Notes: generated by a model not told the origin, from the sequence alone. A DNA stretch of 29,802 nt from JBFMCC01 sp034435275 (GCA_034435275.1 DAOTXP010000188.1:1-29802), one strand, 5' to 3'. Positions 22,610-29,802 are shown, counted from the first letter of the stretch. Made by a program: numbers and translations.

Positions 22610-23465
22610 GATATCCTTCCTCCGTCAACTCGTGACGCAACTCGCGCTGGCCGTGGTCGGCTTCTTCGTCATCCTGCCTATTTGGGGCGTCGCCCGCCTC
22701 GCCTTCGACAGTTCGCTTATAGGGCGTCCCACCGAGTTCAGTCTCCTGCCCAAGGTCTGGTCCTTCGATGCGTTCCTGAAGGTCCTCGACCAGCCTTATC
22801 AATCGGTGGATTTTGAAATCCTGCTCAAGAACAGCCTGCTGGTCTCCTTCGGCGCGGCGCTGGTCGCCATCCTGCTCGGCATGAGCCTGGCCTACGCGTT
22901 CGCGCGCTTCCGTTTCCCCGCGCGCCAGGCTGGATTGTTCGTCATCCTGCTCACAGCCGTCCTCCCGCCGGTCGCGTTCATGACACCGTTGTACATTCTT
23001 CTCAGTCTCTTGAAAATTCGGACGACGCTGATGGCGCTGGTCATCGTTTACGCGGCGTTTGCCATGCCCTTCTGCATCTGGAACATGCGCGCCGCGTTCC
23101 AAGCCGTTCCCAAAGAGATCGAGGAGGCGGCCTTCCTCGACGGCGCAAGCCACTTTACGTCTTTCACCTTCATCACCCTCCCTCTGGCTCTGCCATCGGT
23201 CGCGGTCGCCGGGCTGATCGCCTTCCTGATGGCCTACTCCGAATTCACCCTCGGCTGGCTGTTCGTGGACAAGGCCGACAACGTCACGCTGGCCATGTCC
23301 ATCTACGCCATTGTACAGAGTCAATATTCGGGCGGGGCGCAACCGTGGAGTTATCTCGGTTCGCTGGCAATCATCATGTCCATCCCCGTCGTCGTCATCT
23401 TCCTCATCTTCCAGCGCACCCTGCTCGACCGCATGCTCTTTGGAAGCATGGGAGACCAGACGTGA
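22602..23465 (+). CDS. Carbohydrate-type ABC transporter permease (MalG-like)
   Basis: The 287-residue inner-membrane permease of the binding-protein-dependent sugar transporter family has six spans. An N-terminal span (VTQLALAVVGFFVILPIWGV) is followed by a periplasmic segment and the usual core. The EAA loop reads EIEEAAFLDGASHFTSFTFI (about 173-192), with the conserved Gly, and contacts the ATPase. It pairs with the preceding fused MalF-like permease; its ATG lies inside the end of that gene and an AAGGAG ribosome site precedes it. The transporter would need an ATPase (a shared MsmX/UgpC-type one) and a solute-binding protein encoded elsewhere. Its stop overlaps the prmC GTG start (GTGA). 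Confidence 0.9.
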   Translation: MRKISFLRQLVTQLALAVVGFFVILPIWGVARLAFDSSLIGRPTEFSLLPKVWSFDAFLKVLDQPYQSVDFEILLKNSLLVSFGAALVAILLGMSLAYAFARFRFPARQAGLFVILLTAVLPPVAFMTPLYILLSLLKIRTTLMALVIVYAAFAMPFCIWNMRAAFQAVPKEIEEAAFLDGASHFTSFTFITLPLALPSVAVAGLIAFLMAYSEFTLGWLFVDKADNVTLAMSIYAIVQSQYSGGAQPWSYLGSLAIIMSIPVVVIFLIFQRTLLDRMLFGSMGDQT

Positions 23466-24316
23466 TCGTCGGCAAGCAACTGAGCGACATTGCCGAGCGC
23501 CTGCGCGGGCTTTCCGACTCACCCGAACTGGACGCGCAGGTCCTGGTCGCGCACATCCTGAACAAGCCGCGCACGCGCCTGCTGGCTCATCCCGAAACGC
23601 GCCTCACCGACTCCCAAATTGAATCCATTGAAAAAGCCCTCTCACGGCTGACGGCAGGCACACCCCTGCCCTATGTACTTGGCCACTGGGAATTCTTCGG
23701 CCGCGATTTCATCGTGACGCCCGACGTGCTCATCCCTCGACCGGAGACAGAATTACTGGTTGAACATGCCATTGTCTGGTTACAGAATCATCCTTCCCGC
23801 CGCCGCGTCATTGACATCGGTACAGGCTCGGGCTGTATCGCCGTCTCGCTGGCGGCGGAGGTGCGCGGCCTGCGCGTGCTCGCCACCGACCTGTCCCTGC
23901 CCGCGCTTAAAGTCGCCCGCCAGAATGCCCGCAAGCATCGCGTGGTCAGGCGCATAGACCTCGTGCGCTGCGACCTGTTGCCGCTCCATTCCAATCCCCT
24001 GCCCACCGAGAGTCAATTCGACCTGATCTGCGCCAATCTGCCATACATTCCCACCAAAACCCTGCACAGACTGCCAATCTACGGCCGCGAACCCACACTC
24101 GCCCTCGACGGCGGCCGCGACGGTCTGAGCCTCGTCCGCCAATTGCTGAAGATCGCGCCGCGCTGGCTGGCTCCGGGCGGGATGATTCTGCTGGAGATCG
24201 AAGCCGGTGAAGGCCTCAAAACCCTCTCGCTGGTCTACGATCATTTCGACCGCGCCCGCATCAGCCTGCACCGCGACCTCGCAGGCAAAGACCGTTTGAT
24301 CAAAATCGAACTGTGA
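23462..24316 (+). CDS. prmC: Release factor glutamine methyltransferase
   Basis: The 284-residue SAM-dependent enzyme methylates the glutamine of the GGQ motif in RF1 and RF2. It has the helical N-terminal substrate domain (about 1-80; LPYVLGHWEFFGRDFIVTPD follows at the junction) and a Rossmann methyltransferase domain with IDIGTGSGCIAVSLA (SAM motif I) and ATDLS (motif II). The catalytic motif, usually NPPY, reads NLPY here (Asn192-Tyr195). The frame is open further upstream, but GTG 23462 overlaps the permease stop and gives the family N-terminus. Linkage to prfA is a common arrangement; here two permease genes separate them. The stop overlaps the tsaC GTG start. Confidence 0.93.
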   Translation: MIVGKQLSDIAERLRGLSDSPELDAQVLVAHILNKPRTRLLAHPETRLTDSQIESIEKALSRLTAGTPLPYVLGHWEFFGRDFIVTPDVLIPRPETELLVEHAIVWLQNHPSRRRVIDIGTGSGCIAVSLAAEVRGLRVLATDLSLPALKVARQNARKHRVVRRIDLVRCDLLPLHSNPLPTESQFDLICANLPYIPTKTLHRLPIYGREPTLALDGGRDGLSLVRQLLKIAPRWLAPGGMILLEIEAGEGLKTLSLVYDHFDRARISLHRDLAGKDRLIKIEL

Positions 24317-24930
24317 AAACCGAAATCCTTTTGGCCACTGACCCGCGCGCCATCCCTCGCGCGCTCGAAATCCTGCGCGGCGGCGGGCTGGTGGCCTTCC
24401 CCACCGACACAGTCTATGGCCTCGGCGCGCTCGCACACACTGGGAAAGCCATTGCATCCATCTACGTTGCCAAAGAGCGCCCACCCGAAAAGGCGATCCC
24501 GATTCTGATTTGGGACGCGTCCGACCTCGATAAAGTGGCCGCGGACGCGCCTGACCTGGCGCGCCGCCTCGCCGCCCGCTTCTGGCCCGGACCCCTGACC
24601 CTGGTCGTCCCCAAGCGCGCCGACCTGCCCCAGGCCGTCTCTGCCACCGCCGCCGTCGGCGTGCGCGTGCCAGACCATTCCGTGGCGCGGGCGCTGCTGC
24701 ACACCGCGGGACCGATGGCGGTCACTTCCGCAAATCGTTCGGGCGGGGAGAACGCGCGCCGCGCGGAGGAAGTCCTCGCCCAATTAAACGGACGCATCCC
24801 CCTCGTCCTGGATGGAGGCGAGACGCCCGGAGGAGTCGCGTCCACAGTGGTGGACTGCACGGGCGCGGAGCCGGTCATCCTGCGCGAGGGGCCCGTCACA
24901 ATGGAACAAATTCGGAGCGCAATTCTCTAA
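24313..24930 (+). CDS. tsaC: L-threonylcarbamoyladenylate synthase
   Basis: The 205-residue YrdC/Sua5-family enzyme makes threonylcarbamoyl-AMP from threonine, bicarbonate and ATP, the first step of t6A37 modification of tRNAs that read ANN codons. Family signature: GGGLVAFPTDTVYGLGALAH near the N-terminus, then KERPPEKAIPILI (Lys-Arg substrate site), FWPGPLTLVVPK, VGVRVPDHSVARALL and AVTSANRSGGEN. It is short, like TsaC, and lacks the extra Sua5 domain. The start is GTG, overlapping prmC by 4 bases. tsaD, which uses the product, is encoded by another unit in this window. A terminator follows. Confidence 0.95.
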   Translation: MKTEILLATDPRAIPRALEILRGGGLVAFPTDTVYGLGALAHTGKAIASIYVAKERPPEKAIPILIWDASDLDKVAADAPDLARRLAARFWPGPLTLVVPKRADLPQAVSATAAVGVRVPDHSVARALLHTAGPMAVTSANRSGGENARRAEEVLAQLNGRIPLVLDGGETPGGVASTVVDCTGAEPVILREGPVTMEQIRSAIL

Positions 24931-24999
24931 TCCCGCCCTTAAGTGAATTTCAGGAAGCATTTAAGTGCCCATGTAAAATTACAAGTGCATTCTCCTCTA

Positions 25000-25042
25000 C
25001 AAACCGCCGACGGCTCGGGCAAGCCCAGGCGGTTTGGGTTTT
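25000..25042 (+). terminator. Intrinsic terminator after the prfA-tsaC operon
   Basis: CAAACCGCC (25000-25008) pairs with GGCGGTTTG (25028-25036), and the loop can form a smaller inner stem. GGTTTT follows, a modest T-tract. Confidence 0.65.
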
Positions 25043-25044
25043 AA

Positions 25045-25053
25045 TGGCATAAT
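25045..25053 (+). promoter_or_regulatory. Extended -10 promoter (TGGCATAAT) for nhaA
   Basis: TGGCATAAT lies 30 bases before the ATG at 25084. No -35 match is evident. It lies directly downstream of the tsaC terminator. Confidence 0.45.
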
Positions 25054-25083
25054 GGGGAAAACGAAATAAAGGTTATCTCTTTC

Positions 25084-26406
25084 ATGAATAGACTTCAATT
25101 TCCTCCCACACCCGCCGAGCGGCTGTTGCGTCCCTTTCAGGAATTCATGCATAACGAAGCCTCGGGCGGCCTCTTGTTGCTTATCTGCGCGGCGGCGGCC
25201 CTGCTCTGGGCAAATTCACCTTTGAGCGCCAGTTATAACGATCTGTGGCAGACCAAACTGACCGTCGGGGTCGGCAGTTTCACCCTCTCCAAGCCGCTGT
25301 TTTTGTGGATCAACGACGGACTGATGGCGGTCTTCTTTTTTGTCGTCGGCCTGGAAATCAAGCGCGAAGTGCTGGTGGGGGAACTGGCCTCGTTCCGGCA
25401 GGCCGCCCTCCCCCTTGCCGCCGCCATAGGAGGGATGATAGTCCCGGCACTGATTTATATCGCATTCAACCGCAACGGACCGGGCGCCTCAGGCTGGGGC
25501 ATTCCCATGGCGACCGACATCGCGTTCGCGCTGGGCGTGCTGGCCCTGCTTGGAAAGCGCGCGCCGTTGCCGCTCAAGGTGTTTCTCACAGCGCTCGCCA
25601 TCGTGGACGACATCGGCGCAGTGCTGGTCATCGCGTTGTTCTATACAGCGGAAATCGCCTGGGGCAGCCTGGCCATTGCGGCTGGGTTCCTGATCGTGCT
25701 GATCATCGTCAACCGGCTGGGAGTGCGGCATCCCTTGGTTTACACTTTGCTGGGAGTGGGTCTCTGGGTGGCTTTTCTCAAATCGGGCGTGCATGCCACA
25801 GTGGCGGGTGTGCTCCTGGCCATGACCATTCCCTCCAAGGCCCGCATTAACAACCAGGAGTTCGTTGTCAAAGGCCGCGAACTTCTTGATGATTTCGAAC
25901 GCGCCAATGGAAGTGAATTGGATGTAAACGAGACACGGCAGGCGGCATTGCAGGCACTCGAAAAGACAGTGCAATATGCCGAAGCACCCCTCCAGCGCAT
26001 GGAACACGCCTTGCATCCCTGGGTCACTTTTTTCATCATGCCGGTCTTTGCCCTGGCAAACGCCGGCGTGACTCTCGGCAATGGGCTGGCCTCGTCTTTG
26101 GCGCACCCGATCAGTCTGGGCGTCGCGCTCGGCCTCGTCCTCGGCAAACAGATCGGCATTACGCTTTTCGCCTGGCTGGCGGTGAAAAGTAAACTGGCCG
26201 CTCTGCCGGGAGGCATGAGGTGGGTGCAGATCTATGGCGCCAGTTGGCTGGCCGGTATCGGATTCACCATGTCGCTCTTCATCGCAGATCTGGCCTTTGG
26301 CGCCGCGCCTTCGCTCTCCATTGCCAAAGTCGGTATTCTAACGGCCTCGCTGATCGCCGGAGCGGCGGGCTACAGTATCCTGCGAAGCATCAAACCAGCC
26401 GATTGA
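25084..26406 (+). CDS. nhaA: Na+/H+ antiporter NhaA
   Basis: The 440-residue inner-membrane antiporter exports Na+ in exchange for H+, for pH and salt homeostasis. Family motifs: NEASGGLLLLICAAAALLWA at the N-terminus, INDGLMAVFFFVVGLEIKRE, GWGIPMATDIAFALGVLALL with Asp145 (equivalent to E. coli Asp133), ALAIVDDIGAV with the ion-binding pair Asp175-Asp176 (Asp163-Asp164 in E. coli), and GIGFTMSLFIADLAF near the end. It is about 50 residues longer than E. coli NhaA, mostly from a charged cytoplasmic loop at ~260-305 (ELLDDFERANGSELDVNETR). It appears monocistronic: its own promoter, and a strong terminator after it. Confidence 0.96.
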   Translation: MNRLQFPPTPAERLLRPFQEFMHNEASGGLLLLICAAAALLWANSPLSASYNDLWQTKLTVGVGSFTLSKPLFLWINDGLMAVFFFVVGLEIKREVLVGELASFRQAALPLAAAIGGMIVPALIYIAFNRNGPGASGWGIPMATDIAFALGVLALLGKRAPLPLKVFLTALAIVDDIGAVLVIALFYTAEIAWGSLAIAAGFLIVLIIVNRLGVRHPLVYTLLGVGLWVAFLKSGVHATVAGVLLAMTIPSKARINNQEFVVKGRELLDDFERANGSELDVNETRQAALQALEKTVQYAEAPLQRMEHALHPWVTFFIMPVFALANAGVTLGNGLASSLAHPISLGVALGLVLGKQIGITLFAWLAVKSKLAALPGGMRWVQIYGASWLAGIGFTMSLFIADLAFGAAPSLSIAKVGILTASLIAGAAGYSILRSIKPAD

Positions 26407-26431
26407 GCGCCGGTTCGCCAGCCGGATTCAT

Positions 26432-26467
26432 AAAGAGGCTTGCCGCTTCTGCAAGCCTCTTTTTTTT
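26432..26467. terminator. Strong intrinsic terminator between nhaA and tsaD
   Basis: AAAGAGGCTTGC (26432-26443) pairs perfectly with GCAAGCCTCTTT (26451-26462) around a 7-base loop, and the T-run continues to 26467 (eight T). On the minus strand the run is only TTTAT, so it is best for nhaA but may also serve the convergent tsaD. Confidence 0.9.
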
Positions 26468-26482
26468 CGCTTTCCCGGCCGG

Positions 26483-27511
26483 TCACGAAAGCGGCCAGGT
26501 GGGCTGGACGTCCTCCTCGAGGCCGCTGGTGTGGCCGAGCGCGTAACGGAAGTAACCCGCCGCGCCGATCATGGCGGCGTTGTCGGTGCACAGCGAGAGG
26601 CGCGGGATGTGCACGGGAAATTCGGTCTGCGACTTGAATGTCTGCCGCAGGGCGCGGTTGGCCGAAACGCCGCCCGCCACGAGGATTTCCTTCGCGCCAA
26701 ACTCGCGCGCCGCGGCCAGCGTCTTTTCAAACAGCACATCCACCACCGCGGCCTGGAAACTTGCGGCCAGGTCAGGGACAGGCAGGGGCTTGCCGCCTTT
26801 TTGAATCCGCTGCGTTTCATGCAGGACCGCAGTCTTGAGTCCGCTGAACGAGAAGTTCCACGTCCCCTCGAGGCGGGCGCGCGGGAACGCGAATCGACGC
26901 GGGTCGCCGTCTTCGGCGGCTTTCTGGATGGCGGGCCCGCCCGGGTAGCCGAGTCCCAGCAGCCGCGCGACCTTGTCGAAGGCCTCACCCGCCGCGTCGT
27001 CCAATGTGGACCCGAGACGCTGATAGGTCAAATGCTCGGACATCAGATTCAGTTCCGTGTGTCCGCCCGAGACGAGCAATGCAAGCAGAGGGAATTGCGG
27101 CGCGGACGGAGGACTCTCCCCCGCGTCGTAGACCCAGGCTGAGTAGATGTGCCCCTCCAGATGATTGACGCCCACGAACGGAATCCCTGCGCCGAGCGCG
27201 AGGCCCTTGGCCGCGTTCATCCCGACGACGAGCGAACCCGCCAGCCCGGGCCCGCGCGTGACTGCGATGGCATCCACGTCCGCGAGGGTGATGTGCGCCT
27301 GCGCCAGCGCCTGCTCGATGACAGGGACAATCGAAAGCACATGCTGGCGCGAGGCCACTTCGGGATACACGCCGCCGAAACGCGCGTGCATGTCCATTTG
27401 TGAAGCAACAACGGACGAAAGCAGGGCGCGTCCATTTTCGAGCACGGCGCAGGCGGTTTCGTCGCAGGAGGTTTCAATGGCAAGGACGCGGGCGGGCTGG
27501 AGGTCGGTCAT
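26483..27511 (-). CDS. tsaD: tRNA N6-adenosine threonylcarbamoyltransferase
   Basis: The 342-residue Kae1/TsaD-family ASKHA-fold enzyme transfers the threonylcarbamoyl group from TC-AMP to A37 of tRNA, with TsaB and TsaE as usual partners (not in this window). Motifs: VLAIETSCDETACAVLE at the N-terminus, GVYPEVASRQHVL, TRGPGLAGSLVVGMNAAKGL, NHLEGHIYSAW with the metal-binding histidines, LVSGGHTEL, GLGYPGGPAIQ, NFSFSGLKTAV and VAGGVSANRALR. ATG 27511 is preferred to the in-frame ATG 15 bases upstream because it forms the ATGA overlap with the M24 peptidase stop and gives the standard N-terminus. It is the last gene of the minus-strand unit. Confidence 0.96.
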   Translation of the reverse strand: MTDLQPARVLAIETSCDETACAVLENGRALLSSVVASQMDMHARFGGVYPEVASRQHVLSIVPVIEQALAQAHITLADVDAIAVTRGPGLAGSLVVGMNAAKGLALGAGIPFVGVNHLEGHIYSAWVYDAGESPPSAPQFPLLALLVSGGHTELNLMSEHLTYQRLGSTLDDAAGEAFDKVARLLGLGYPGGPAIQKAAEDGDPRRFAFPRARLEGTWNFSFSGLKTAVLHETQRIQKGGKPLPVPDLAASFQAAVVDVLFEKTLAAAREFGAKEILVAGGVSANRALRQTFKSQTEFPVHIPRLSLCTDNAAMIGAAGYFRYALGHTSGLEEDVQPTWPLS

Positions 27512-28761
27512 TTCTTCTTTTTCCACTTTTTCATTTTCAAGACAAAATCGTACGGATATTCGGCCAGGATTTCCATCTTGCCATCGGGGCGCACCCAGAT
27601 GGTATCTTCGATGCGGACGCCCATGCCTTTATCGGGATAATACAACCCGGGCTCGGAGGTGATGACCACGCCCGGTGCAAGGCGATGACTCTCGTCCGCC
27701 TGCAGGCCGCTGAACGGACGCTCGTGGATGTTCAGGCCGACGCCGTGTCCGAGGCTGTGAACGTAACCATCCAGAGGAGACTGTGTATTGAGCTGCGACT
27801 TGTGCCCTTTGGATTCAAAGTATTCACAGGTCATTTTCTGATAATCCTTGAACGAGGCGTTCAAGTCGAAGTCCTCCAGCACGCGGTCGAAAATCTCCTT
27901 CACCTGATCGTACAGTTCCTGCGCTTCGGGCGGGGCGTAACCCAGGCACCAGGTACGCGTGAAATCATAGAAGTATCCGCCGCCCGCCTCGGCAGGATAA
28001 ATATCGAAGATGATCGTCTGGCCGAGACGAAGCAAGTCTGCAGGATTGCCTGTGGAATGCGGCACGCCCGCGTCGCGGCCGATGGCGAAAATGAAGCCAT
28101 CAGGCAGTTCTGCACCGCGTTCGGCCACCCACAGATTAATCTTTCGTTTGACATCGCCGACGGTGAGCGGTGAGCCATCTTCTTTGAGCAGGACTTCATC
28201 CGCGCGGACCTCGCGGCTGGTGAGGTAGTCCGCCACCAGGCCGACGACCTCGGTGGTGATCCTGCCCATGGCGCGGATACGTTCCACTTCTGTTTCTTCC
28301 TTCGTCTCCATCGCGCGGCTGAAGATGGATTCCATGCCGTTTTCGCCGATCAACTCGATGTCCGGGGCGACGCGCTGGAGATGCGGCATCATCGCAAGAA
28401 TGCCGCTGATCTCCATGTGTCCATACACGCCGACGCGTCCTGTGACACCCAAATCGGCAAGGATGCGCTGGAGGCGCAGCGCACCTGTCAGGCTCATATC
28501 GCCGTCCGCCTGCTTGAAGTATTCTTCCCAGGGATAACCACTGAAGGAACGCGTCTGCAAACCTGTCTTTGCGGCCTCGTCGCGCTCCATGTCATTGTAA
28601 AAGAGAATGGGCGCTTCGCCGCGCTTCTTGACGAGCGCCGCGCCGCTGACATGTCCGCCACCCGTGAAATAATACATCGGCGGATTGTGGTCGGCACTGC
28701 CAAGGACGAGCAGGGCGTTCAGGTTTTTGGATTGCATGAGGGCATCGAGGTCTGATTTCAT
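27508..28761 (-). CDS. M24-family metallopeptidase (Xaa-Pro aminopeptidase-like)
   Basis: The 417-residue creatinase/aminopeptidase P-fold protein has an N-terminal domain of about 150 residues (creatinase_N-like) and a pita-bread catalytic domain. All five metal ligands of the family are recognisable: Asp in IIFDIYPAE, Asp in FYDFTRTW, His in HSLGHGVGLNIHERP, Glu in ITSEPGLYY and Glu in VRIEDTIWV. A cytoplasmic dipeptidase/Xaa-Pro peptidase role is the family expectation; the substrate is not certain. A very basic tail (KMKKWKKKK) ends the protein. A good ribosome site (CGGAGC) precedes the ATG. The start lies 18 bases from an inverted CGAAT repeat, and the stop overlaps the tsaD start. Confidence 0.9.
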   Translation of the reverse strand: MKSDLDALMQSKNLNALLVLGSADHNPPMYYFTGGGHVSGAALVKKRGEAPILFYNDMERDEAAKTGLQTRSFSGYPWEEYFKQADGDMSLTGALRLQRILADLGVTGRVGVYGHMEISGILAMMPHLQRVAPDIELIGENGMESIFSRAMETKEETEVERIRAMGRITTEVVGLVADYLTSREVRADEVLLKEDGSPLTVGDVKRKINLWVAERGAELPDGFIFAIGRDAGVPHSTGNPADLLRLGQTIIFDIYPAEAGGGYFYDFTRTWCLGYAPPEAQELYDQVKEIFDRVLEDFDLNASFKDYQKMTCEYFESKGHKSQLNTQSPLDGYVHSLGHGVGLNIHERPFSGLQADESHRLAPGVVITSEPGLYYPDKGMGVRIEDTIWVRPDGKMEILAEYPYDFVLKMKKWKKKK

Positions 28762-28778
28762 AATTGCTCCGTATGTTC

Positions 28779-28814
28779 AACGCGAATGACGCGAATGGGC
28801 GAATTGCGCGAATG
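28779..28814 (+). repeat. Left 36-bp inverted repeat of the GxxExxY unit
   Basis: Four CGAAT-containing units of 8-10 bases: AACGCGAATG, ACGCGAATG, GGCGAATT, GCGCGAATG. It matches the reverse complement of 29274-29309 at 28 of 36 positions, and the outer 10 bases are identical. Confidence 0.75.
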
Positions 28815-28822
28815 TTTTGGGT

Positions 28823-29263
28823 TTACTTGCGCTTTGGCAGGTTGTGGACGGCAAGCGGGCGCGGAGGAAGTTTGGTCTTACCGCTGGTTAAAACTACGCG
28901 GCTGGATTGTACACGCTCTGCGCCAAAGTTTATCACAATGGCAAGTTGCAGACCCGTCGCCTTCAAATAAGACAACGCTTGTTGTTCATGAATACGAAGA
29001 ATCTCGGTCACGGCTTTATATTCAAGAATGACACGTCCATTGGCAATATTGTCGAGAACGAACTCGCCAAGCGGTTTACCTTTATAAAGCACAGCAATCC
29101 GCTTTTGCCTCTCTATTGTTACACCGCGCGTGGTCAGTTCACGCGCCATGGCTTCGTCATAAATCGCCTCTGGAAAACCAGGTCCTAATGTATTGTGTAC
29201 TTCAAACGCGGCCTGCATAATCTGGTATGACAATTCTTTCTCAATAATTACAGTCTCGCTCAT
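28823..29263 (-). CDS. GxxExxY family protein
   Basis: The 146-residue protein carries the naming motif GFPEAIY within LGPGFPEAIYDEAMARELT (about 26-45). It has the nuclease-like core pattern LDNIANGRVILEYKAV, where Asp and Glu-x-Lys match the PD-(D/E)xK superfamily arrangement. The family is widespread in environmental bacteria, often in many paralogous copies, and has no established function. A very strong ribosome site (AAGGAGGAGAG) stands just before the ATG. The gene is bracketed by two 36-bp inverted repeats made of CGAAT units, and it lies between selA and the peptidase gene in the same orientation. This is consistent with a small inserted unit. Confidence 0.88.
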   Translation of the reverse strand: MSETVIIEKELSYQIMQAAFEVHNTLGPGFPEAIYDEAMARELTTRGVTIERQKRIAVLYKGKPLGEFVLDNIANGRVILEYKAVTEILRIHEQQALSYLKATGLQLAIVINFGAERVQSSRVVLTSGKTKLPPRPLAVHNLPKRK

Positions 29264-29273
29264 CTCTCCTCCT

Positions 29274-29309
29274 TATTCGTAATATTCGCTCATTCGTGCC
29301 ATTCGCGTT
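29274..29309 (-). repeat. Right 36-bp inverted repeat of the GxxExxY unit
   Basis: Read on the minus strand: AACGCGAATG, GCACGAATG, AGCGAATA, TTACGAATA. It is the partner of 28779-28814. Its outer half overlaps the last codons and stop of selA, and its inner end abuts the ribosome site of the GxxExxY gene. No obvious target-site duplication is seen outside the two repeats. Confidence 0.75.
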
Positions 29310-29802
29310 CCAAAATACCCAGCAACATCTCATCCTCTTCAGGCAAAACCGTGCGTGGATCAAGCAAGACGCGATCGTTTTCGGTCCGCGCAATGACAGG
29401 TGGATTTTGTGCACGGAGTTTTGCCAGGAACCTGTCAGGGCTTTTGACTTTCAACGACAGCACAAACGTCGGCAGGGATTCTTCGGGGAGACTGCCACCG
29501 CCCACAGTAGATTTGGACTCGACCACCTCGCCCTGCCCCAGTTCCTTTGCCCACGCCTCGGCGCGGACCTTGGCCTGCTCGCGCGTCATCGAGATCATCC
29601 TCCAGACGGGGATCTCGCGCAGAGCCTCGTCCATGAGATAGTGCAGCAGCGTGGCCGTGACGCCTGCGAGACAGGTCTTATCGGCGCGGAGGGCGCGCGC
29701 CAGCGGATGCTTCTTGAGTTTCGCCATCAAGTCGGCGCGGCCGACGATGATGCCCGCCTGCGGCCCGCCCAGCAGTTTGTCCCCTGAAAAGCAGACCAGG
29801 TC
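29290..29802 (-). CDS. selA: L-seryl-tRNA(Sec) selenium transferase, C-terminal part (5' end outside window)
   Basis: The PLP-dependent enzyme converts seryl-tRNA(Sec) to selenocysteinyl-tRNA(Sec) using selenophosphate. The visible 170 residues run in from the window edge at DLVCFSGDKLLGGPQAGIIV, which contains the PLP-binding lysine (in SGDKLLGG). They continue through RADLMAKLKKHPLARALRAD and the C-terminal small domain (TVGGGSLPEESLPTFVLSL). Family proteins are about 450-470 residues, so roughly 60% is missing upstream. Its presence implies that the organism makes selenocysteine, although no selB, selC or selD is in view. The last residues (EREWHE) and the stop are encoded by the right inverted repeat of the neighbouring GxxExxY unit, so the natural C-terminus may have been replaced. 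Confidence 0.93.
   Translation of the reverse strand, partial: DLVCFSGDKLLGGPQAGIIVGRADLMAKLKKHPLARALRADKTCLAGVTATLLHYLMDEALREIPVWRMISMTREQAKVRAEAWAKELGQGEVVESKSTVGGGSLPEESLPTFVLSLKVKSPDRFLAKLRAQNPPVIARTENDRVLLDPRTVLPEEDEMLLGILEREWHE

Noticed and set aside
23345..23461. In-frame N-terminal extension of prmC
   Set aside because: It is a shadow frame of the permease 3' end with a His/Arg/Pro-rich product; GTG 23462 gives the standard PrmC start and a 4-bp overlap.
28779..29309. CGAAT repeats considered as a CRISPR array
   Set aside because: Units are 8-10 bases without spacers, are inverted between the two ends and flank a protein gene; no cas genes are present.
29290..29802. Search for in-frame UGA selenocysteine codons prompted by selA
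   Set aside because: No gene in the window shows a frame interrupted by a single TGA with homologous sequence continuing past it.

Overview
The window looks like a chromosomal segment of a Chloroflexi bacterium of the class Anaerolineae, probably from a metagenome. I infer this from the GC-rich coding sequence, the family content (DUF2652 protein, Ser/Thr kinase with ectodomain, prfA/prmC/tsaC cluster, archaeal-like MetRS signature), and promoters dominated by extended -10 boxes of the type TGnTAYAAT. No species can be named. About 25 protein genes are supported. No rRNA, tRNA, CRISPR array or insertion sequence with a transposase was seen.

Layout. 1-2532 (+): the tail of a polyprenyl synthetase, then a promoter-driven unit of yceD/DUF177, a primary-type sigma factor and a small membrane protein. 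2533-2929: a gene-poor stretch with a terminator and intergenic repeats. 2930-9217 (+): metG, a secreted protein of unknown function, an MTA/SAH nucleosidase, a lipoprotein resembling TIM-barrel glycoside hydrolases, and a nucleotide-cyclase-like protein (DUF2652). The last is translationally coupled to a 980-residue transporter-HEAT-cyclic-nucleotide-binding fusion (9214-12156). 12171-14477 (-): pncC, a second nucleosidase and a phytase-like propeller protein. 14599-16740 (+): a membrane Ser/Thr kinase. 16824-19227 (+): uvrC, a lone receiver protein and a 47-residue membrane protein, chained by 4-bp overlaps. 19359-24930 (+): prfA, a glycosyltransferase/ABC-permease fusion, an ABC permease, prmC and tsaC. 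25084-26406 (+): nhaA. 26483-29802 (-): the 3' part of selA, a GxxExxY gene between inverted CGAAT-type repeats, an M24 peptidase and tsaD.

How the genes work together. Translation and tRNA-modification genes are common (metG, prfA, prmC, tsaC, tsaD, selA, yceD). tsaC and tsaD belong to the same t6A pathway but lie in two separate units converging on nhaA. prfA and prmC (release factor and its methylase) are a classic pair, here interrupted by two carbohydrate-type ABC permease genes. The first of these is fused to a GT-C glycosyltransferase-like membrane domain.

The best candidates for undescribed biology are: (1) the cyclase-like/SRPBCC protein coupled to a membrane protein ending in an apparently intact cyclic-nucleotide pocket; (2) the GT-C-MalF fusion; (3) the GxxExxY gene flanked by 36-bp inverted repeats, one of which supplies the last codons of selA; (4) a kinase with an RskA-like and EF-hand-like ectodomain. 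All functional statements are inferred from sequence and family knowledge; no search was run.
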